Shown one piece after another: positions 7,957 to 18,972 of a stretch of DNA of 60,498 bases. Position 1 is the first letter of the stretch; every line of letters starts with the position of its first letter. The position numbers and the translations under genes are program-made. The notes beneath the pieces were generated by a model that worked only from the letters and a program-made list of their open reading frames with translations, made no database searches and was not told where the DNA came from. The DNA comes from Lysobacterales bacterium (GTDB lineage Bacteria; Pseudomonadota; Gammaproteobacteria; Xanthomonadales; Ahniellaceae), in assembly GCA_016703225.1 (NCBI GenBank), contig JADJCM010000008.1, positions 1 to 60,498 on the forward strand. The letters run 5' to 3'.

Positions 7957-10900
7957 TCAGCTCTCGCGGATTTCCTGCAGCGTTTCACTGTTGCGATGGA
8001 GCAAGCGATACAGCGCCGGCAGCACCAGCAACGTCAACAAAGTCGACGACACGATGCCGCCGATGACGACGGTCGCCAGAGGTCGTTGCACCTCGGCACC
8101 CGCTCCGACATTGAACGCCATGGGCACGAAGCCGAGCGAGGCCACGAGCGCCGTCATCAGCACCGGGCGCAGGCGGGTCAGTGCGCCGTCACGAATCGCA
8201 TCGTCGAGCCATTCGCCGTCTTCGCGCAGCTTGCGGATGAACGAGATCATCACGACGCCATTCAATACCGCGACACCGGACAACGCGATGAATCCGACGC
8301 CCGCCGAGATCGAGAACGGAATGTCACGCAGCCACAAAGCCAGCACGCCGCCGGTCAGCGCGAGCGGCACGCCACTGAATACCGTGATCGCATCGCGCAC
8401 CGAGCCGAAGGCCATGAACAGCAATGCGAAGATCAGGATCAGCGCGACCGGTACGACGATCTGGAGACGCTCGCTCGCAGAGATCAACTGCTCGAAGGTA
8501 CCGCCGTATTCGATCCAGTAGCCCTCGGGCAGTTCGACGTTTGCGCCGAGTTGCTCGCGCAACGCGGCCACAAATCCGCCGAGATCTCGACCGCGCACGT
8601 TGGCGGTGACGACGACACGGCGCTTGCCGTTTTCGCGGCTGACCTGATTCGGGCCGGGCGCGATTTCGAGGCTGGCGACTTCACCTAGAGGCACGTATCC
8701 CGCAGCGTCGTCACCCGCATTGCCGGGACGCAGGCTGGTGCGCCGCGATTCGACGCCTGAATCAGGCAACGGAATCGGCAATTCATCGAGGCGACCAATG
8801 TCGGTACGGATGCTTTCCGGCAGACGCACGACGATGTCGAAGCGGCGATCTCCTTCGAATAGCTGACCACTGGAGGCACCGCCGAGGGCGATCGACACGG
8901 TGTCCTGGACGTCGTTGATGGTCAGACCGAACTTGGCCAGCGCCGCACGATCCGGCGTGATCGTCAGCACCGGTAGTCCTGTAACTTGTTCGAGTTTCAC
9001 ATCGGCCGCACCGGGCACCTGTCCGGCGACGCGCTCAACCGCGTCGCCGATTTCCATCAGTTGTTCGAGGTCATCGCCATAGACCTTGATCGCAACGTCG
9101 GCACGCACACCCGCGATCAACTCGTTCATGCGCATCTGCACCGGTTGCGTGAACTCGTAGTTGTTACCGGGAATGGTCCAGACTGCGGCCTCGAGTTCCC
9201 GGATCAGCTCAGCCTTCGGCTTGCGCGGATTGGGCCACTCGGATCGATCTTTCATCATGATAAAGGTGTCGGCGACCGAGGGCGGCATCGGATCGGTGGC
9301 GACCTCGGCGGTACCGATCTTGCCGACGATCTTGTCCACTTCCGGGAACTGTTTGATGCGCGCTTCCAGCACTGACTGCATGCCGATCGCCTGATCGAGT
9401 CCAGTGCCCGGAATACGCAGCGCATGCAGGGCAATGTCACCTTCATCGAGGCTCGGGATGAATTCCGAGCCCAGTCGCGTGGCGAGCAACGCGCTGCCGA
9501 CGACCAACAGCGCCGCCGCACTGACGACCGCGATGCGCCAGGACATGGCCGTTTCGAGGAGTGGCTTGTACCAGTTCTTGGCGATGACGATCACGCGGTT
9601 GTCGTGCTCCGCGACGCGGCCGCTGACGAACAACGCGACAGCCGCTGGCACAAAGGTCAGCGACAGCAGCATCGCCGCGCTGAGCGCGATGACCACGGTG
9701 AATGCCATCGGATGGAACATCTTTCCTTCGACACCGGTGAGCGCAAAGATCGGCAGATACACCGCGGTGATGATGAACAGGCCAAACAGACTCGGCTTGA
9801 TCACTTCCGTCGTGGCTTCCGCCGCGAGTTCGAAGCGTTCTTCGCGACTGAGCAGCCGGCCGTGGCGATGCTGTGCTTCGCCAAATCGGCGCAGGCAGTT
9901 CTCGACAATGATCACGGCGCCATCGACGATCAGACCGAAGTCGAGCGCCCCGAGACTCATCAGGTTTCCGGAGATCCGGTTCTCGACCATGCCGGTGATT
10001 GTCATCAGCATCGTCAACGGAATCACTGCGGCCGTAATCAGCGCCGCTCGCAGGTTACCGAGCAACAGGAACAGGATCGCGATGACCAGCAAGGCGCCTT
10101 CGAACAGGTTTTTCTGCACGGTGGCGATGGTGCGATCGACCAGGTTCGTACGGTCGTAGACGGCTTTCGCGTTGACGCCCTCAGGGAGCCCGGCGTTGAC
10201 TTCCAGGAGCCGTGCAGCGGAGCGACGGGCGACGGCGCGGCTGTTCTCGCCGACGAGCATGAACACGGTGCCGAGTACGACTTCGCGGCCGTTTTCGGTC
10301 GCGGCGCCTGTTCGCAACTCTTCGCCTTCACCGACCTGGGCGACCTCGCGCAAGCGCACAGGCACGCCCTCGCGATGCGCGACGACGATGTCGTGCAGTT
10401 CCTCGACCGCGCCAATTTGTCCCGGCACGCGAATCAGGTATTGCTCACCGCTACGTTCGATATAGCCGGCGCCCGCGTTGGCATTGCTGCGCGCAACCGC
10501 GTCCATCACATCGCGCAGGCCGAGGCCAAAAGCAATCGGTCGGGCTGGATCGGGCGTGATGTGGATCTGACGGACGTGGCCGCCGATCGTGTTCACTTCG
10601 GTGACGCCTTCCAGATGCCGCAACTGGGGCCGGATCACCCAGTCCTGCAGCGTGCGCAGATCGGTCGGTGTCCACGGCGTGCCATCGGCTTTCAGCGCGC
10701 CCGGTTCGGACTCGACGGTGTACATGAAGATTTCGCCGAGACCCGTTGCGATTGGCCCGAGCGTCGGGTCGACACCCGGTGGCAACTGGCTTTTCGCCTG
10801 CTGCAGCCGTTCCGCGACTTGCTGACGTGCAAAATAGATATCGGTGCCGTCGTCGAATACGGCGGTCACTTGCGACAGCCCGTAGCGCGAAATCGAGCGC

Positions 10901-11145
10901 GTGTAGTCGAGCTTGGCCAGCCCGGCGAGTGCCGTTTCGATCGGATAGGTCAGGCGCTGTTCGGCTTCGAGCGGCGAATAACCTGGTGCCTCTGAGTTGA
11001 TCTGTACCTGCACGTTGGTGATGTCGGGAACGGCATCGATCGGCAGGCGCGCATAGTTGTGGACGCCAAGCGCAGCCAGTGCGCTGGCAAGGACGAGGAC
11101 GAGCCAGCGATGGTTGATCGCCGCCCGGATGATTCGTTCGAGCAT
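7957..11145 (-). CDS. czcA: CzcA-type heavy-metal RND efflux permease
   Basis: 1062 residues, intact, the usual HME-RND length. ATG 11145 follows a GAGGA box 10 bp after the czcB stop; the longer frame upstream only overlaps czcB. Transmembrane helix 4 carries DFGLIVDG, the Asp-rich motif of divalent-cation (Co/Zn/Cd) exporters of the CzcA type. There are 12 expected membrane helices with two large periplasmic loops. It forms the proton-driven inner-membrane part of a CzcCBA complex exporting metal across both membranes. Last complete gene of the czcCBA operon; metal choice is inferred from the helix-4 motif. Confidence 0.93.
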   Translation of the reverse strand: MLERIIRAAINHRWLVLVLASALAALGVHNYARLPIDAVPDITNVQVQINSEAPGYSPLEAEQRLTYPIETALAGLAKLDYTRSISRYGLSQVTAVFDDGTDIYFARQQVAERLQQAKSQLPPGVDPTLGPIATGLGEIFMYTVESEPGALKADGTPWTPTDLRTLQDWVIRPQLRHLEGVTEVNTIGGHVRQIHITPDPARPIAFGLGLRDVMDAVARSNANAGAGYIERSGEQYLIRVPGQIGAVEELHDIVVAHREGVPVRLREVAQVGEGEELRTGAATENGREVVLGTVFMLVGENSRAVARRSAARLLEVNAGLPEGVNAKAVYDRTNLVDRTIATVQKNLFEGALLVIAILFLLLGNLRAALITAAVIPLTMLMTITGMVENRISGNLMSLGALDFGLIVDGAVIIVENCLRRFGEAQHRHGRLLSREERFELAAEATTEVIKPSLFGLFIITAVYLPIFALTGVEGKMFHPMAFTVVIALSAAMLLSLTFVPAAVALFVSGRVAEHDNRVIVIAKNWYKPLLETAMSWRIAVVSAAALLVVGSALLATRLGSEFIPSLDEGDIALHALRIPGTGLDQAIGMQSVLEARIKQFPEVDKIVGKIGTAEVATDPMPPSVADTFIMMKDRSEWPNPRKPKAELIRELEAAVWTIPGNNYEFTQPVQMRMNELIAGVRADVAIKVYGDDLEQLMEIGDAVERVAGQVPGAADVKLEQVTGLPVLTITPDRAALAKFGLTINDVQDTVSIALGGASSGQLFEGDRRFDIVVRLPESIRTDIGRLDELPIPLPDSGVESRRTSLRPGNAGDDAAGYVPLGEVASLEIAPGPNQVSRENGKRRVVVTANVRGRDLGGFVAALREQLGANVELPEGYWIEYGGTFEQLISASERLQIVVPVALILIFALLFMAFGSVRDAITVFSGVPLALTGGVLALWLRDIPFSISAGVGFIALSGVAVLNGVVMISFIRKLREDGEWLDDAIRDGALTRLRPVLMTALVASLGFVPMAFNVGAGAEVQRPLATVVIGGIVSSTLLTLLVLPALYRLLHRNSETLQEIRES

Positions 11146-11155
11146 GGTCTGATCC

Positions 11156-12411
11156 TCAGTGGTCGTGACTGGCGCCGGACTTTTCAATGTCGGCCTTGAT
11201 CAGGAAGCTCTGCTCGACGACGTAGTCGGTCCCTGGTGCGATGCCGCCCAACACCTCGACGCGTTCGTCGTCGCGCTCACCGAGTTCGAGCATGCGTACT
11301 TCATAGGTCTGCTCGACACGTGCAAACACGACCGTGAAGTCGCGGAACCGTTGCAGCGCCGGCAACCGGACGGCCACCGGCACCTCGCGTGCGCTGACGG
11401 TGACCTTGGCGCCTACCGCCATGCCCGGGCGCCATTGGCCGTCGGGATTCGGCAGCAACGCGCGTGCGACCACGCTCTGACTGGCGCTGCTTGCGAGCGG
11501 CAGCACACGCTGCACGCTGGTGACCACTGCATCACCACCCTGGGTCGTGTCGATGCGCACTGGCAGACCAGCGCGCAGTCGCGCGGCATCGTCGCCGAAC
11601 GCGTGCAGTTCAAGCCACAACACCGAGAGATCGGCAATCTCGAACAACGGTTCGTTGCCGGCGACATCGCCGACATTCGTGTGTCGGGCCAACACGACGC
11701 CTGCGATCGGTGCGCTCACCGCGTATGTCCCCAGGGTGTCGCTGTTCTCGACGATCGCCAGCGTTTGCCCGACGCGCACGTTGTCGCCGATGTTGACTTG
11801 CACCTTTTGCACCGGTCCCGGAAAGCGCGCACGCACTTCCGCGTAGCGATCGCCATTGAGCGCAACGCGACCTTTCAAGGACAGATCGTCGCGGATCACC
11901 GCAGGCCCGGCCTGTTCGATGGTCACGCCGGCGGTCTCTGCGATCGCGGCAGGAATGATGGTCCGCCCTTCGTATGATTCGTACGACCATCGGTAGTCAC
12001 GCCCGCGATGACTGCTGCTGACCGCGACATCGAATGAGTGAGGCTCCACGACTGTGCCGCTGCCCGCAAGGTGATCGCCCTCGGCCACGAAGCTGAAGGC
12101 ATCGCGGATCCCGCCGAGTCGGCCCAGCACGATCGATGCCTTGAGCTCACTGGGCGGCAGCGGTTTGTCGTCGAGATACGCGTAAAGCCGGAACTGCGGC
12201 GGCACCCCGGTCTCGAAGATCGTGACCTCGAGTGCAAAGTTGTCCTTGCGCAGCATGCGGCCACGGTGCGGGCCACGTTCGAATTCAGCCGCGACGGGGC
12301 ATGCGCGCCCTCAGTTTCTGTGGGTTTCGGCGTCGAGTCGCCGCACGCAGCGAGGACACTGATCAGGCCGAGCGTCATCAACGTCGGCCAGCAAGTAGCG
12401 AAGAGGTTCAT
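11156..12411 (-). pseudogene. czcB: CzcB-type membrane fusion protein, frameshifted near the N-terminus
   Basis: ATG 12411 overlaps the czcC stop (ATGA). The start MNLFATCWPTLMTLGLISVLAACG is a lipoprotein signal. In a run of four C near 12296 the frame changes to PVAAEFERGPHRGRML and then stays open to 11156. A single missing C would restore one protein of about 417 residues. The downstream part has the barrel-sandwich and lipoyl-like domains (APIAGVVLARHTNVGDVA) and a His-Asp-His end. It would bridge CzcA and CzcC in the periplasm. The homopolymer setting makes sequence error as likely as true loss. Confidence 0.85.
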
Positions 12412-13658
12412 GGATTCAGTTCTCCGGAGACGGCCGTAGCGCGCTCGATGTCGGCGAGAAGTCGGTGATAGCGGGTGGCAGCGTCGATGACGTCGCGCTG
12501 CAGCCCGAGTAGTACGGTTCGGGCCTGTGCGACTTGCAGGAAGGAGAAGCGCGCTTCTTCGTAGCCCGCTTCCGTCGACGCCAGTGCCTTTTCAGCGATC
12601 GGGATCATGCGTTCGCGCATGGTCTCGAATTCATGGCGCGCGCGCTGCAGGCTCTGATAGCGACCGAACAGGGACTGATAGGCATCCAACGCAGTCACGC
12701 TGCGCTGTGCTTCCACGCGTTCGCCCTCGGCCTGTTGCTTGGCAATGGCGCTGCTGGAACGCGCACTCATTCCCAACGGCAATGAGAACGACAGAACCAA
12801 CGCCTGGTCGTCGATCGCTTCGAGTCGCCGCACACCAAGGGTCGTTTGCAGATCCGGCCTGCGACTGGCTTCAGCGACGCGCGTCTGGGCCGCAATTTGC
12901 TGCGACTCCAGCGCGAACGCCTGCTGGTCGGGACTGTGCGGCAAGCGTTCGACCAGAGTTTCGAACGGTGCGATCGCTGGTGGCGCTTCGAGTTCGCCAG
13001 ATGCGCGCTCAAAATCCGGTTGTTGTTGGCCCCAGAGCACCGACAGCGTGACGCGTGCACTGGCGAGTTCATTGCCCGCTGCTTCTCGCTCCAACTCGGC
13101 GCGGATCACGGCGAGATCCGCAAGATGCAAATCGGCTTGTGGGCTGCGACCGCGCTCGACGCGCTGGGCGACTGCCTTCCTGCTGGCCTGCGCCAGAGTC
13201 AGTGCCTGCTCAGCCAGCGCAAGTCGGGCTTGCTTGGACACCACCTCGATGAAGCGATATGCGACGTCGGCAGCGACATCGAGCCGCCGCTGTTCGACGA
13301 GATTGAGCTGTCGGGCGACCTGAGCCTCGCCGAGCGCGCGTCTCGCCGATTGTTTGCCGCCCAGTTCAAACACGCGCCCGAGACGCAATGTCGTCTCGGC
13401 GCCATGAATACCCGATACATCCCCGGTACCGGCGACGTTTTCAACTTCGGTGCCGATCGTCAACGGTGGCGCGAGCCCATCCGCCGCCGCCTGATGCCTG
13501 ACGGCCGCCACGGCAGCGCCCTCGGCGCGCAGCGCAGCATTGTCTGCCAACGAGCGACGCACCGCTTCGTCCAGCGTGAGACCTTGTGCCTGAATCGCAC
13601 TCGCGACAAAGCCCATCGCCCCGGCCAAGGACAGGGTCCAACCTTTCTTGAACTTCAT
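12408..13658 (-). CDS. czcC: CzcC-type outer-membrane efflux channel
   Basis: 416 residues from ATG 13658, with GGGAGCA upstream. A signal peptide (MKFKKGWTLSLAGAMGFVASAIQAQG) is followed by two OEP repeats rich in long amphipathic helices (LDEAVRRSLADNAALRAE). It is the TolC-like exit duct of the first czcCBA operon, and its stop overlaps the czcB start, implying translational coupling. Undamaged. Paralogues at 38118 and 41939 are clearly different in sequence. Confidence 0.9.
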   Translation of the reverse strand: MKFKKGWTLSLAGAMGFVASAIQAQGLTLDEAVRRSLADNAALRAEGAAVAAVRHQAAADGLAPPLTIGTEVENVAGTGDVSGIHGAETTLRLGRVFELGGKQSARRALGEAQVARQLNLVEQRRLDVAADVAYRFIEVVSKQARLALAEQALTLAQASRKAVAQRVERGRSPQADLHLADLAVIRAELEREAAGNELASARVTLSVLWGQQQPDFERASGELEAPPAIAPFETLVERLPHSPDQQAFALESQQIAAQTRVAEASRRPDLQTTLGVRRLEAIDDQALVLSFSLPLGMSARSSSAIAKQQAEGERVEAQRSVTALDAYQSLFGRYQSLQRARHEFETMRERMIPIAEKALASTEAGYEEARFSFLQVAQARTVLLGLQRDVIDAATRYHRLLADIERATAVSGELNP

Positions 13659-13731
13659 GGATTGCTCCCATCTACCACTGAACACACGCAAGGGCCGGCC
13701 GCCGCAGCGGTCCTGGCACATTCAACGAGGT

Positions 13732-14139
13732 TCAGGCGATCGGAGGTCGGTAAGGCGGTGGCCAGCGCTCGGCAGGCGCGGTCAGAACGACCGTCGCGAC
13801 TGCTGGTGCGGGATGAATCAGAGCGCGAAGCACAGGCAGCGAGGCGTCGATCAGAGCGATCGACAGCGACGGCATGGCATGCAGGTGGGTCAGCACAGCA
13901 TCGGTCTTGTCATCGATGTCGTCGATCTGGACCAAGACTTCCGCTGCATCATCGGCGGATGCCAAATGGTGATGGCCATGATCGTGGTCAGCAATCTCGT
14001 GCTGATGCATTTCCCAACGTGGCATGCCACCGAGCAGCAGACCCAGCACCGTCAACACCCACAACACACGGAATCCGCGGTGGCGAGAGAGTGCAAGTCG
14101 GCAGTGGGCAAGCAACGAGGGCATCCCGGCAGTATGCAT
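13732..14139 (-). CDS. czcI: CzcI-like periplasmic metal-binding protein
   Basis: 135 residues with an N-terminal membrane anchor/signal (RVLWVLTVLGLLLGGM), a His cluster (HDHGHHH, residues ~51-57) and the Pro-rich end PPPYRPP typical of CzcI/DUF2946-like proteins at the head of czc operons. These are small, poorly understood modulators of metal efflux. It precedes czcC by about 70 bp on the same strand. A similar arrangement recurs at 39475-39849. Confidence 0.7.
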   Translation of the reverse strand: MHTAGMPSLLAHCRLALSRHRGFRVLWVLTVLGLLLGGMPRWEMHQHEIADHDHGHHHLASADDAAEVLVQIDDIDDKTDAVLTHLHAMPSLSIALIDASLPVLRALIHPAPAVATVVLTAPAERWPPPYRPPIA

Positions 14140-14356
14140 GAGTCGCTATGGACGGACAACGGGAAAAAGAATGCTTCGGGGTGGCGGGACGATGTCACAC
14201 CGTGCATCATGGCGTCGGGATGTGTTCACGTTTCCAACCGGGGTCCAACGTGCGCGAGTTGTAGGAGCCCAGGTTCAGCGCACCAGACCGTCGCCGATTT
14301 TCGTCGTCGGCGCGATGCCAATCGCCGGAGAACCGACGATCGAAAGCGCTGGTGAC

Positions 14357-15650
14357 TCACCTTGGCCCCACGAACGAACACCTGAGATCGAGTGTCGCCA
14401 AGGTGCCGCCGCCTTCGTCCGCTTGGATCTCGAGGACCCAGCCGAGGTGTTCGCAGATACGTCCCATCAGTTCCAATCCAACGCCTCGCCCGTGTTGTCC
14501 ATCGCCCTGCCGCGCAAGCGTTGCATACAGCTTGCTGATGTCTTCGGCAGGCATCCCGTGCCCGGGATCAACGACTCGAACGACGCCGGCAGGTTCGATG
14601 GAAACAGAGACGACGCCATGATCACTGTGCTGGATCGCATTGCGCACCAGATTGGCGATAGCGATTTGCGCGATCCCGATCGGGGCCTGGATGTTGCACG
14701 GGGCGAGCGCGCCCACGCGCAAGGTCAGCGATTTAGCGGCCGTCAGCGGCGCGTGATCACCGACCACTTCATCAACGACTTCGTCCAACGCAAATAGGCC
14801 GGCACTCTCCATGATGCGTTCAGGAGACTTCGTCAACACCAGTAGGACGAATGAGTTGATCGATATCGCGCGACGCCCGTTGGATGCGCTGCAGCGGCTT
14901 GCGCGCTGCCTCCGACAAATCGGACTGACCCGCCGCGACCTCGGCCGCGCCTATGATCGCAGCGATGGGCGTACGCAGTTCGTGGCTTGCGGTCGTGATG
15001 AAGATGCGTTCGCGAGCAACGAGTCCATCGATGCGGCCGAGCAGACCGTTCACCGCGCGACCGATCGAGGCAATTTCGTCTTGTGCGAGCGCGTCGAAGG
15101 ACACGCGCTTACCACCCGTGGTCGGTCGAAGTTGATCGATTTCGGCGGTGAAATTCGACAGCGGACGAAGCAGTCGCCCTGATATCCACCACCCGAGTGC
15201 CGCAAGCAGGACGGTCACGACGCCCGTCACCACCAGTAGCCACGCCGTCAACGCGCGTTCGTCGGCCTCGAGTGCCGTGATGTCGATGACCATGTAGAAC
15301 CGTTGCGCGCCTGCGTCCCTGACCATGACGGCGGCCTCACGGTCCCCAAGCTCGACTTCATCGTGCAATCCGGGGGTCAATGCGGCCAGCGCGACCGGCA
15401 GTCCGGATGCGTCCACCTGAGCGCGCTCCACCGCATACGCATGCAAGTTGCTGCTGCTTGGCAGCGGCGCATTGGGATCTAGCGCGCGGTGCTTGATCAG
15501 ATCGTCGATCTCGCTGTTCAGCAGTGACTGCCAGACGACGATCTCGACGCTCTCATTGGTGATGTAACCCAATCCGAGAACGCCCGTCGCGATCATCATC
15601 GCGTACGTAAACATCCCCACGGCGATTCGAGTACGTAGAGTTCGTCGCAT
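14357..15650 (-). pseudogene. czcS: CzcS-like sensor histidine kinase, frameshifted
   Basis: ATG 15650 follows the regulator stop by one base. The first part has a membrane helix (~12-32), a periplasmic sensor segment, a second helix (~135-155), HAMP and a phospho-acceptor His223 in TASHELRTP. Near 14840 the frame changes (from IDQL to VLLVLTKSPERIMESAG). It continues with the ATPase domain: N-box NLVRNAIQHS, VVDPGHGM and GVGLELMGRICEHLGW, ending at 14357. One indel separates kinase core from ATP-binding domain, so no active kinase is made as written. It likely sensed periplasmic metal for the adjacent czc genes. Confidence 0.85.
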
Positions 15651-15651
15651 C

Positions 15652-16335
15652 TCAAGTTACCTCAGTCGCAATGCGGTAGCCCATACGCGGGACCGTCTGA
15701 ATCAATTTGTTCGCGAAGGGGCCGTCGACAGCCCGCCGGAGTTCGTACATGTGTGAACGCAACAAGTCCGCGTCAGGCAAAGCTTCGCCCCAGAGGGCCT
15801 GTTCGAGCCGCTCCCGCGTCACGATAGCCGGTGCCGCGCGCATCAAGACCTCCAGGAGCTTGCGGCACGCGGGGAAGAGTTTGATCGCCGACCCCGCCCG
15901 AGTTGCCTCCAGCGGGGACAGATCGAGCCGAAGATCCTGCGTCGTCAGAACCCGCTGCGGCACCACGCGACCGGTCGCACGCGCGACCAGCGCCTCCAAG
16001 CGCACTTCGAGCTCCTGGAGATCGAACGGTTTCGTCAGATAGTCGTCGACGCCGGCACGAAATCCGACGATCACGTCGGGGACCTCGTCACGCGCGGTGA
16101 GCATGATGATCGGCGTGCTCTTGCCGGCATCGATGCGCAGACGTCTTGCGACGGTCGGGCCATCGAGTCGTGGCAGCATCCAGTCGAGCACGATGGCGTC
16201 GTAGTCATGTTTGATGGCGAGTTGCAATCCGGTCAATCCGTCGGGTGCGGCGTCCAAGGTATGGCCGCGCGACTCGAAGTGGTCGAACAGATTGGCCACC
16301 AGATTGTGGTTGTCTTCAACGATCAGCAGTTTCAT
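15652..16335 (-). CDS. czcR: OmpR/CzcR-family response regulator
   Basis: 227 residues from ATG 16335. Receiver domain: MKLLIVEDNH, phospho-acceptor Asp51 (VLDWMLPRLDG) and TKPFD near residue 101. Winged-helix domain with LLRSHMYELRRAVD as recognition region. Co-transcribed with the kinase (one-base gap). It probably controls the czc operon downstream on the same strand and perhaps the divergent RND operon at 16547. Intact. Confidence 0.9.
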   Translation of the reverse strand: MKLLIVEDNHNLVANLFDHFESRGHTLDAAPDGLTGLQLAIKHDYDAIVLDWMLPRLDGPTVARRLRIDAGKSTPIIMLTARDEVPDVIVGFRAGVDDYLTKPFDLQELEVRLEALVARATGRVVPQRVLTTQDLRLDLSPLEATRAGSAIKLFPACRKLLEVLMRAAPAIVTRERLEQALWGEALPDADLLRSHMYELRRAVDGPFANKLIQTVPRMGYRIATEVT

Positions 16336-16546
16336 GGGGACGTGACGCTCCTGGCGCGCAGAACACGCCGCGCCACATGTTGCCATCGGCGATGTCGTAA
16401 TTCAGTCGGTGGCGTTGACCGCGTTCAGCCTCGGCCTCACGGAAGCAGCCGCACGCCGCGAAATAACCCGCAACTCACGTGATTCCGACCCCGTTCTGAC
16501 AAGCGATGCGCGATACAGGGCGCCTACAATTGAAGACATTCATTCG

Positions 16547-18028
16547 ATGACGAGGGCAAATCGTCCTGAGGGCGATTCAGATCGACGGTCAGGATCGGCG
16601 ACGGTCAAGCTGCGACGGCGGTGCGCACAGGCATTCTGGGCGGGTTGTTGTGTACTCGCATTGTCCGGGTGCGCGTCAGTCCCATCGGTGACCATCGACC
16701 TTCAAGCCAACGTCGATCGAATCGAGAACAACACGCTCGATGACGCCTCGGTCCACGCCGCGCTGGTGGCGGCCGGACTTCCTGCAATGAGCCCGAATGA
16801 TGAGTGGTCTCTGGATGCGCTGGTCGTTGCCGCTTGGCAGTTCCGACCCGAACTGGCCGAAGCGCGGGCATTGCGATCGGCTGCGGCCGCGGACGTGGAT
16901 GCGACGAAGTCTCGCCCATCGCCGCTCGTATCGTTGATCCCGGAGTTGGTCCTCATGCGTCGGGCAGCAGTCCCTGACGATTGCGGCGGCGATGTCGTTC
17001 ATCGTCGCGAACCCGTCTCGGCGCGAAGCACAGGTCGATCGGGCATTCGCCGCAGCGCAACGTACGATCTGGCAACAGGCCAGAGTGGCTTGGCAGATCG
17101 CGAGTGAGATCCGTACCGCGTCCGGGCGGCTCACGCTCGCTGAGCACGCGTTGTCACTGGATGCGACCGAGCGTGCGCTGCGCGCCGAAAAATGGGCGAT
17201 CGCCCGTCAACGCGTCGCGGTGGGCACTGCTGCGCGTACGACCTTGGCCCGACTCGAGGTCGCCGAGGCCAGCGCGTCGCAGTTGCACGACCAGCGTCTC
17301 ACCCGTCGGGCGGCGGCGCTCACGCAGCTCGCCACGGCCATCGGACTTCCGACCGATGGCCTCGCAGCCATCCATCTCGCGCCGTCCGCTGACAGTCCGG
17401 CGTTCGCCCCGGATTGGCCGAGCTTGCATCGCACCGTGCTGTTTGATCGTCTCGATCTCGCCGAAGCGCTCAGCACCTACGCCGAGGCCGACGCGATCTG
17501 GCGCGAACAGGTTGCGTCGCGTTGGCCAGACCTGACCCTTGGCCCCGGGTTTGCCTTTGATCGGGGCGAACACAAATGGACACTCGCAGTATCAGGCGAG
17601 CTGCCCATCGGCGGACGCCTTGATGCGACGACGACGGCGGCGCAAGCGCGACGATCTGCCGCAGCCCAACACGTCATCGCCGTCCAAGCTCAGGCGCTGG
17701 GCCGTCTCGCCCAGATCCGCACGGATTGGGAAGGCGCGCAGATGTCGATTGCGACCACGGACACGGCAGTGGCGGCTCAGGCGCGTCTGGTTGCCGCGGT
17801 GGAAAGACGGTGGCGTGCCGGATTGACGCCGCGTGAAGACTGGATCGACGCGCAGCTCGAACTGATCGTGCAGCAGCAGTCACGGCAGGACGCAACCGCG
17901 CAACGGTTCGCCATCGTCGACGCGTTGGAAACGACGGTTCAGCGGCCGCTGTGGCCGCCGAGCAGCTCCGCGACATCGATCAAACACACAATGATTCTGA
18001 GGATTCGGATGCCACTCCAGCGCGTTAA
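16547..18028 (+). pseudogene. Outer-membrane efflux lipoprotein of RND operon 2, multiply frameshifted
   Basis: From ATG 16547 the protein carries a lipoprotein signal (VLALSGCASVPS). It continues to SLIPELV near 16950, then changes frame around 16950-16976, and reads MSFIVANPSRREAQVDRAFAAAQ from 16992 onward through OEP helices. Near 17955 a missing G would restore PPEQLRDIDQ and a stop at TAA 18026-18028. Without it, the frame runs on into the next gene and mimics a fusion. This is the TolC-like channel of a CusCBA-like system. It is divergent from czcR across ~210 bp, so shared control is plausible. Confidence 0.78.
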
Positions 18029-18970
18029 ACCACAGTGGCTGATGCTGGCGCTTCTGCTCTCGGCCTGCGGCCGTGCTCCGGCGCCCGAGCCGGCATCGCC
18101 AGCACCCAAACCCGGCGCCGAGGACGACATGACGTTGATGCTCAGCGCGGGTGACGCAGCACGCATCGGTGTCACAACTGCGGCCATGACAGTCGCCGAG
18201 TATCGATCGTCGGTCGCAGCGGTCGCGATCGTCGTCGACCCGCAGGCATTGTTTCCGCTGCTCGCCGAGCAGACCAGTGCAGCATCGGCGCGCAGCGCGA
18301 GTGCCGCGAACCTCAGTCGGGTCGAGGCATTGTTCGCAGAGGACGGCAACGCTTCCGAGCAGGAATTGGACGCAGCACGTGTGCAACGGCTGCAAGATGA
18401 TGCGCGCTATACCGCTGTTCGGCGCCAGTTGCAGTCGCATTGGGGTGAGCGGTTTGTGGGCGGCGACGTGGCCGCACTCGCTGATCGACTCGCCGAGGGT
18501 CGGCTCGCGCTGATCCGGATCGAGTTTCTCGACACGGTGGCCGGTCCGGTGCACTGGCAAGGACACCCACTGCGTCTGGCGTCATCGCCGACCCCTGACG
18601 ATCCAGTCGGCCTGGATCGCGCCTGACCGCGAATCCGAACCGCTCCGGTGCGGCCTGGTTAGCGCTCGTGGCCACCACCACCCGGCTTCCGGTCGATCTG
18701 CGCGGTGCGGTCGATATCCCCCAATCCGCGCAAGCGCAGAGCGGCGTCGAGTTGCCACGGTCGGCAATTGTCTACGCGGACTCGGGCTCCTGGGTCTACG
18801 TCGCGATCGACGACACGCACTATCAGCGCCGTGCGATCGCCCTCGACCGACCGACCGCGGATGGGTATTTCGTCGATCAAGGATTCCGTGTCGGCGAACG
18901 CGTGGTGACGGCCGGGGCCGGGCTGCTGCTTGCCGAACAGCTCGGTCAAGACGCCGACGACGAGGACTGA
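18009..18970 (+). pseudogene. Membrane fusion lipoprotein of RND operon 2, frameshifted
   Basis: ATG 18009 has TGAGGA upstream and begins MPLQRVKPQWLMLALLLSACG, a lipoprotein signal. The adaptor runs to about 18600, then TIQSAWIAPDRESEPL lies in one frame and LALVATTTRLPVDLRGAVDIPQ in another. It ends at TGA 18968-18970 after VVTAGAGLLLAEQLGQDADDED. At least two indels near 18600-18660 split it. It would connect the channel upstream with the permease downstream; gaps and overlaps of a few bases show a tight operon. Confidence 0.75.
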
Positions 18971-18972
18971 CC

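Noticed and set aside
16992..18626. A 544-residue outer-membrane channel/adaptor fusion protein
   Set aside because: A lipoprotein start with its own ribosome site lies at 18009, and one missing G near 17955 restores a normal channel C-terminus with stop at 18026. The fusion is produced by the indel.
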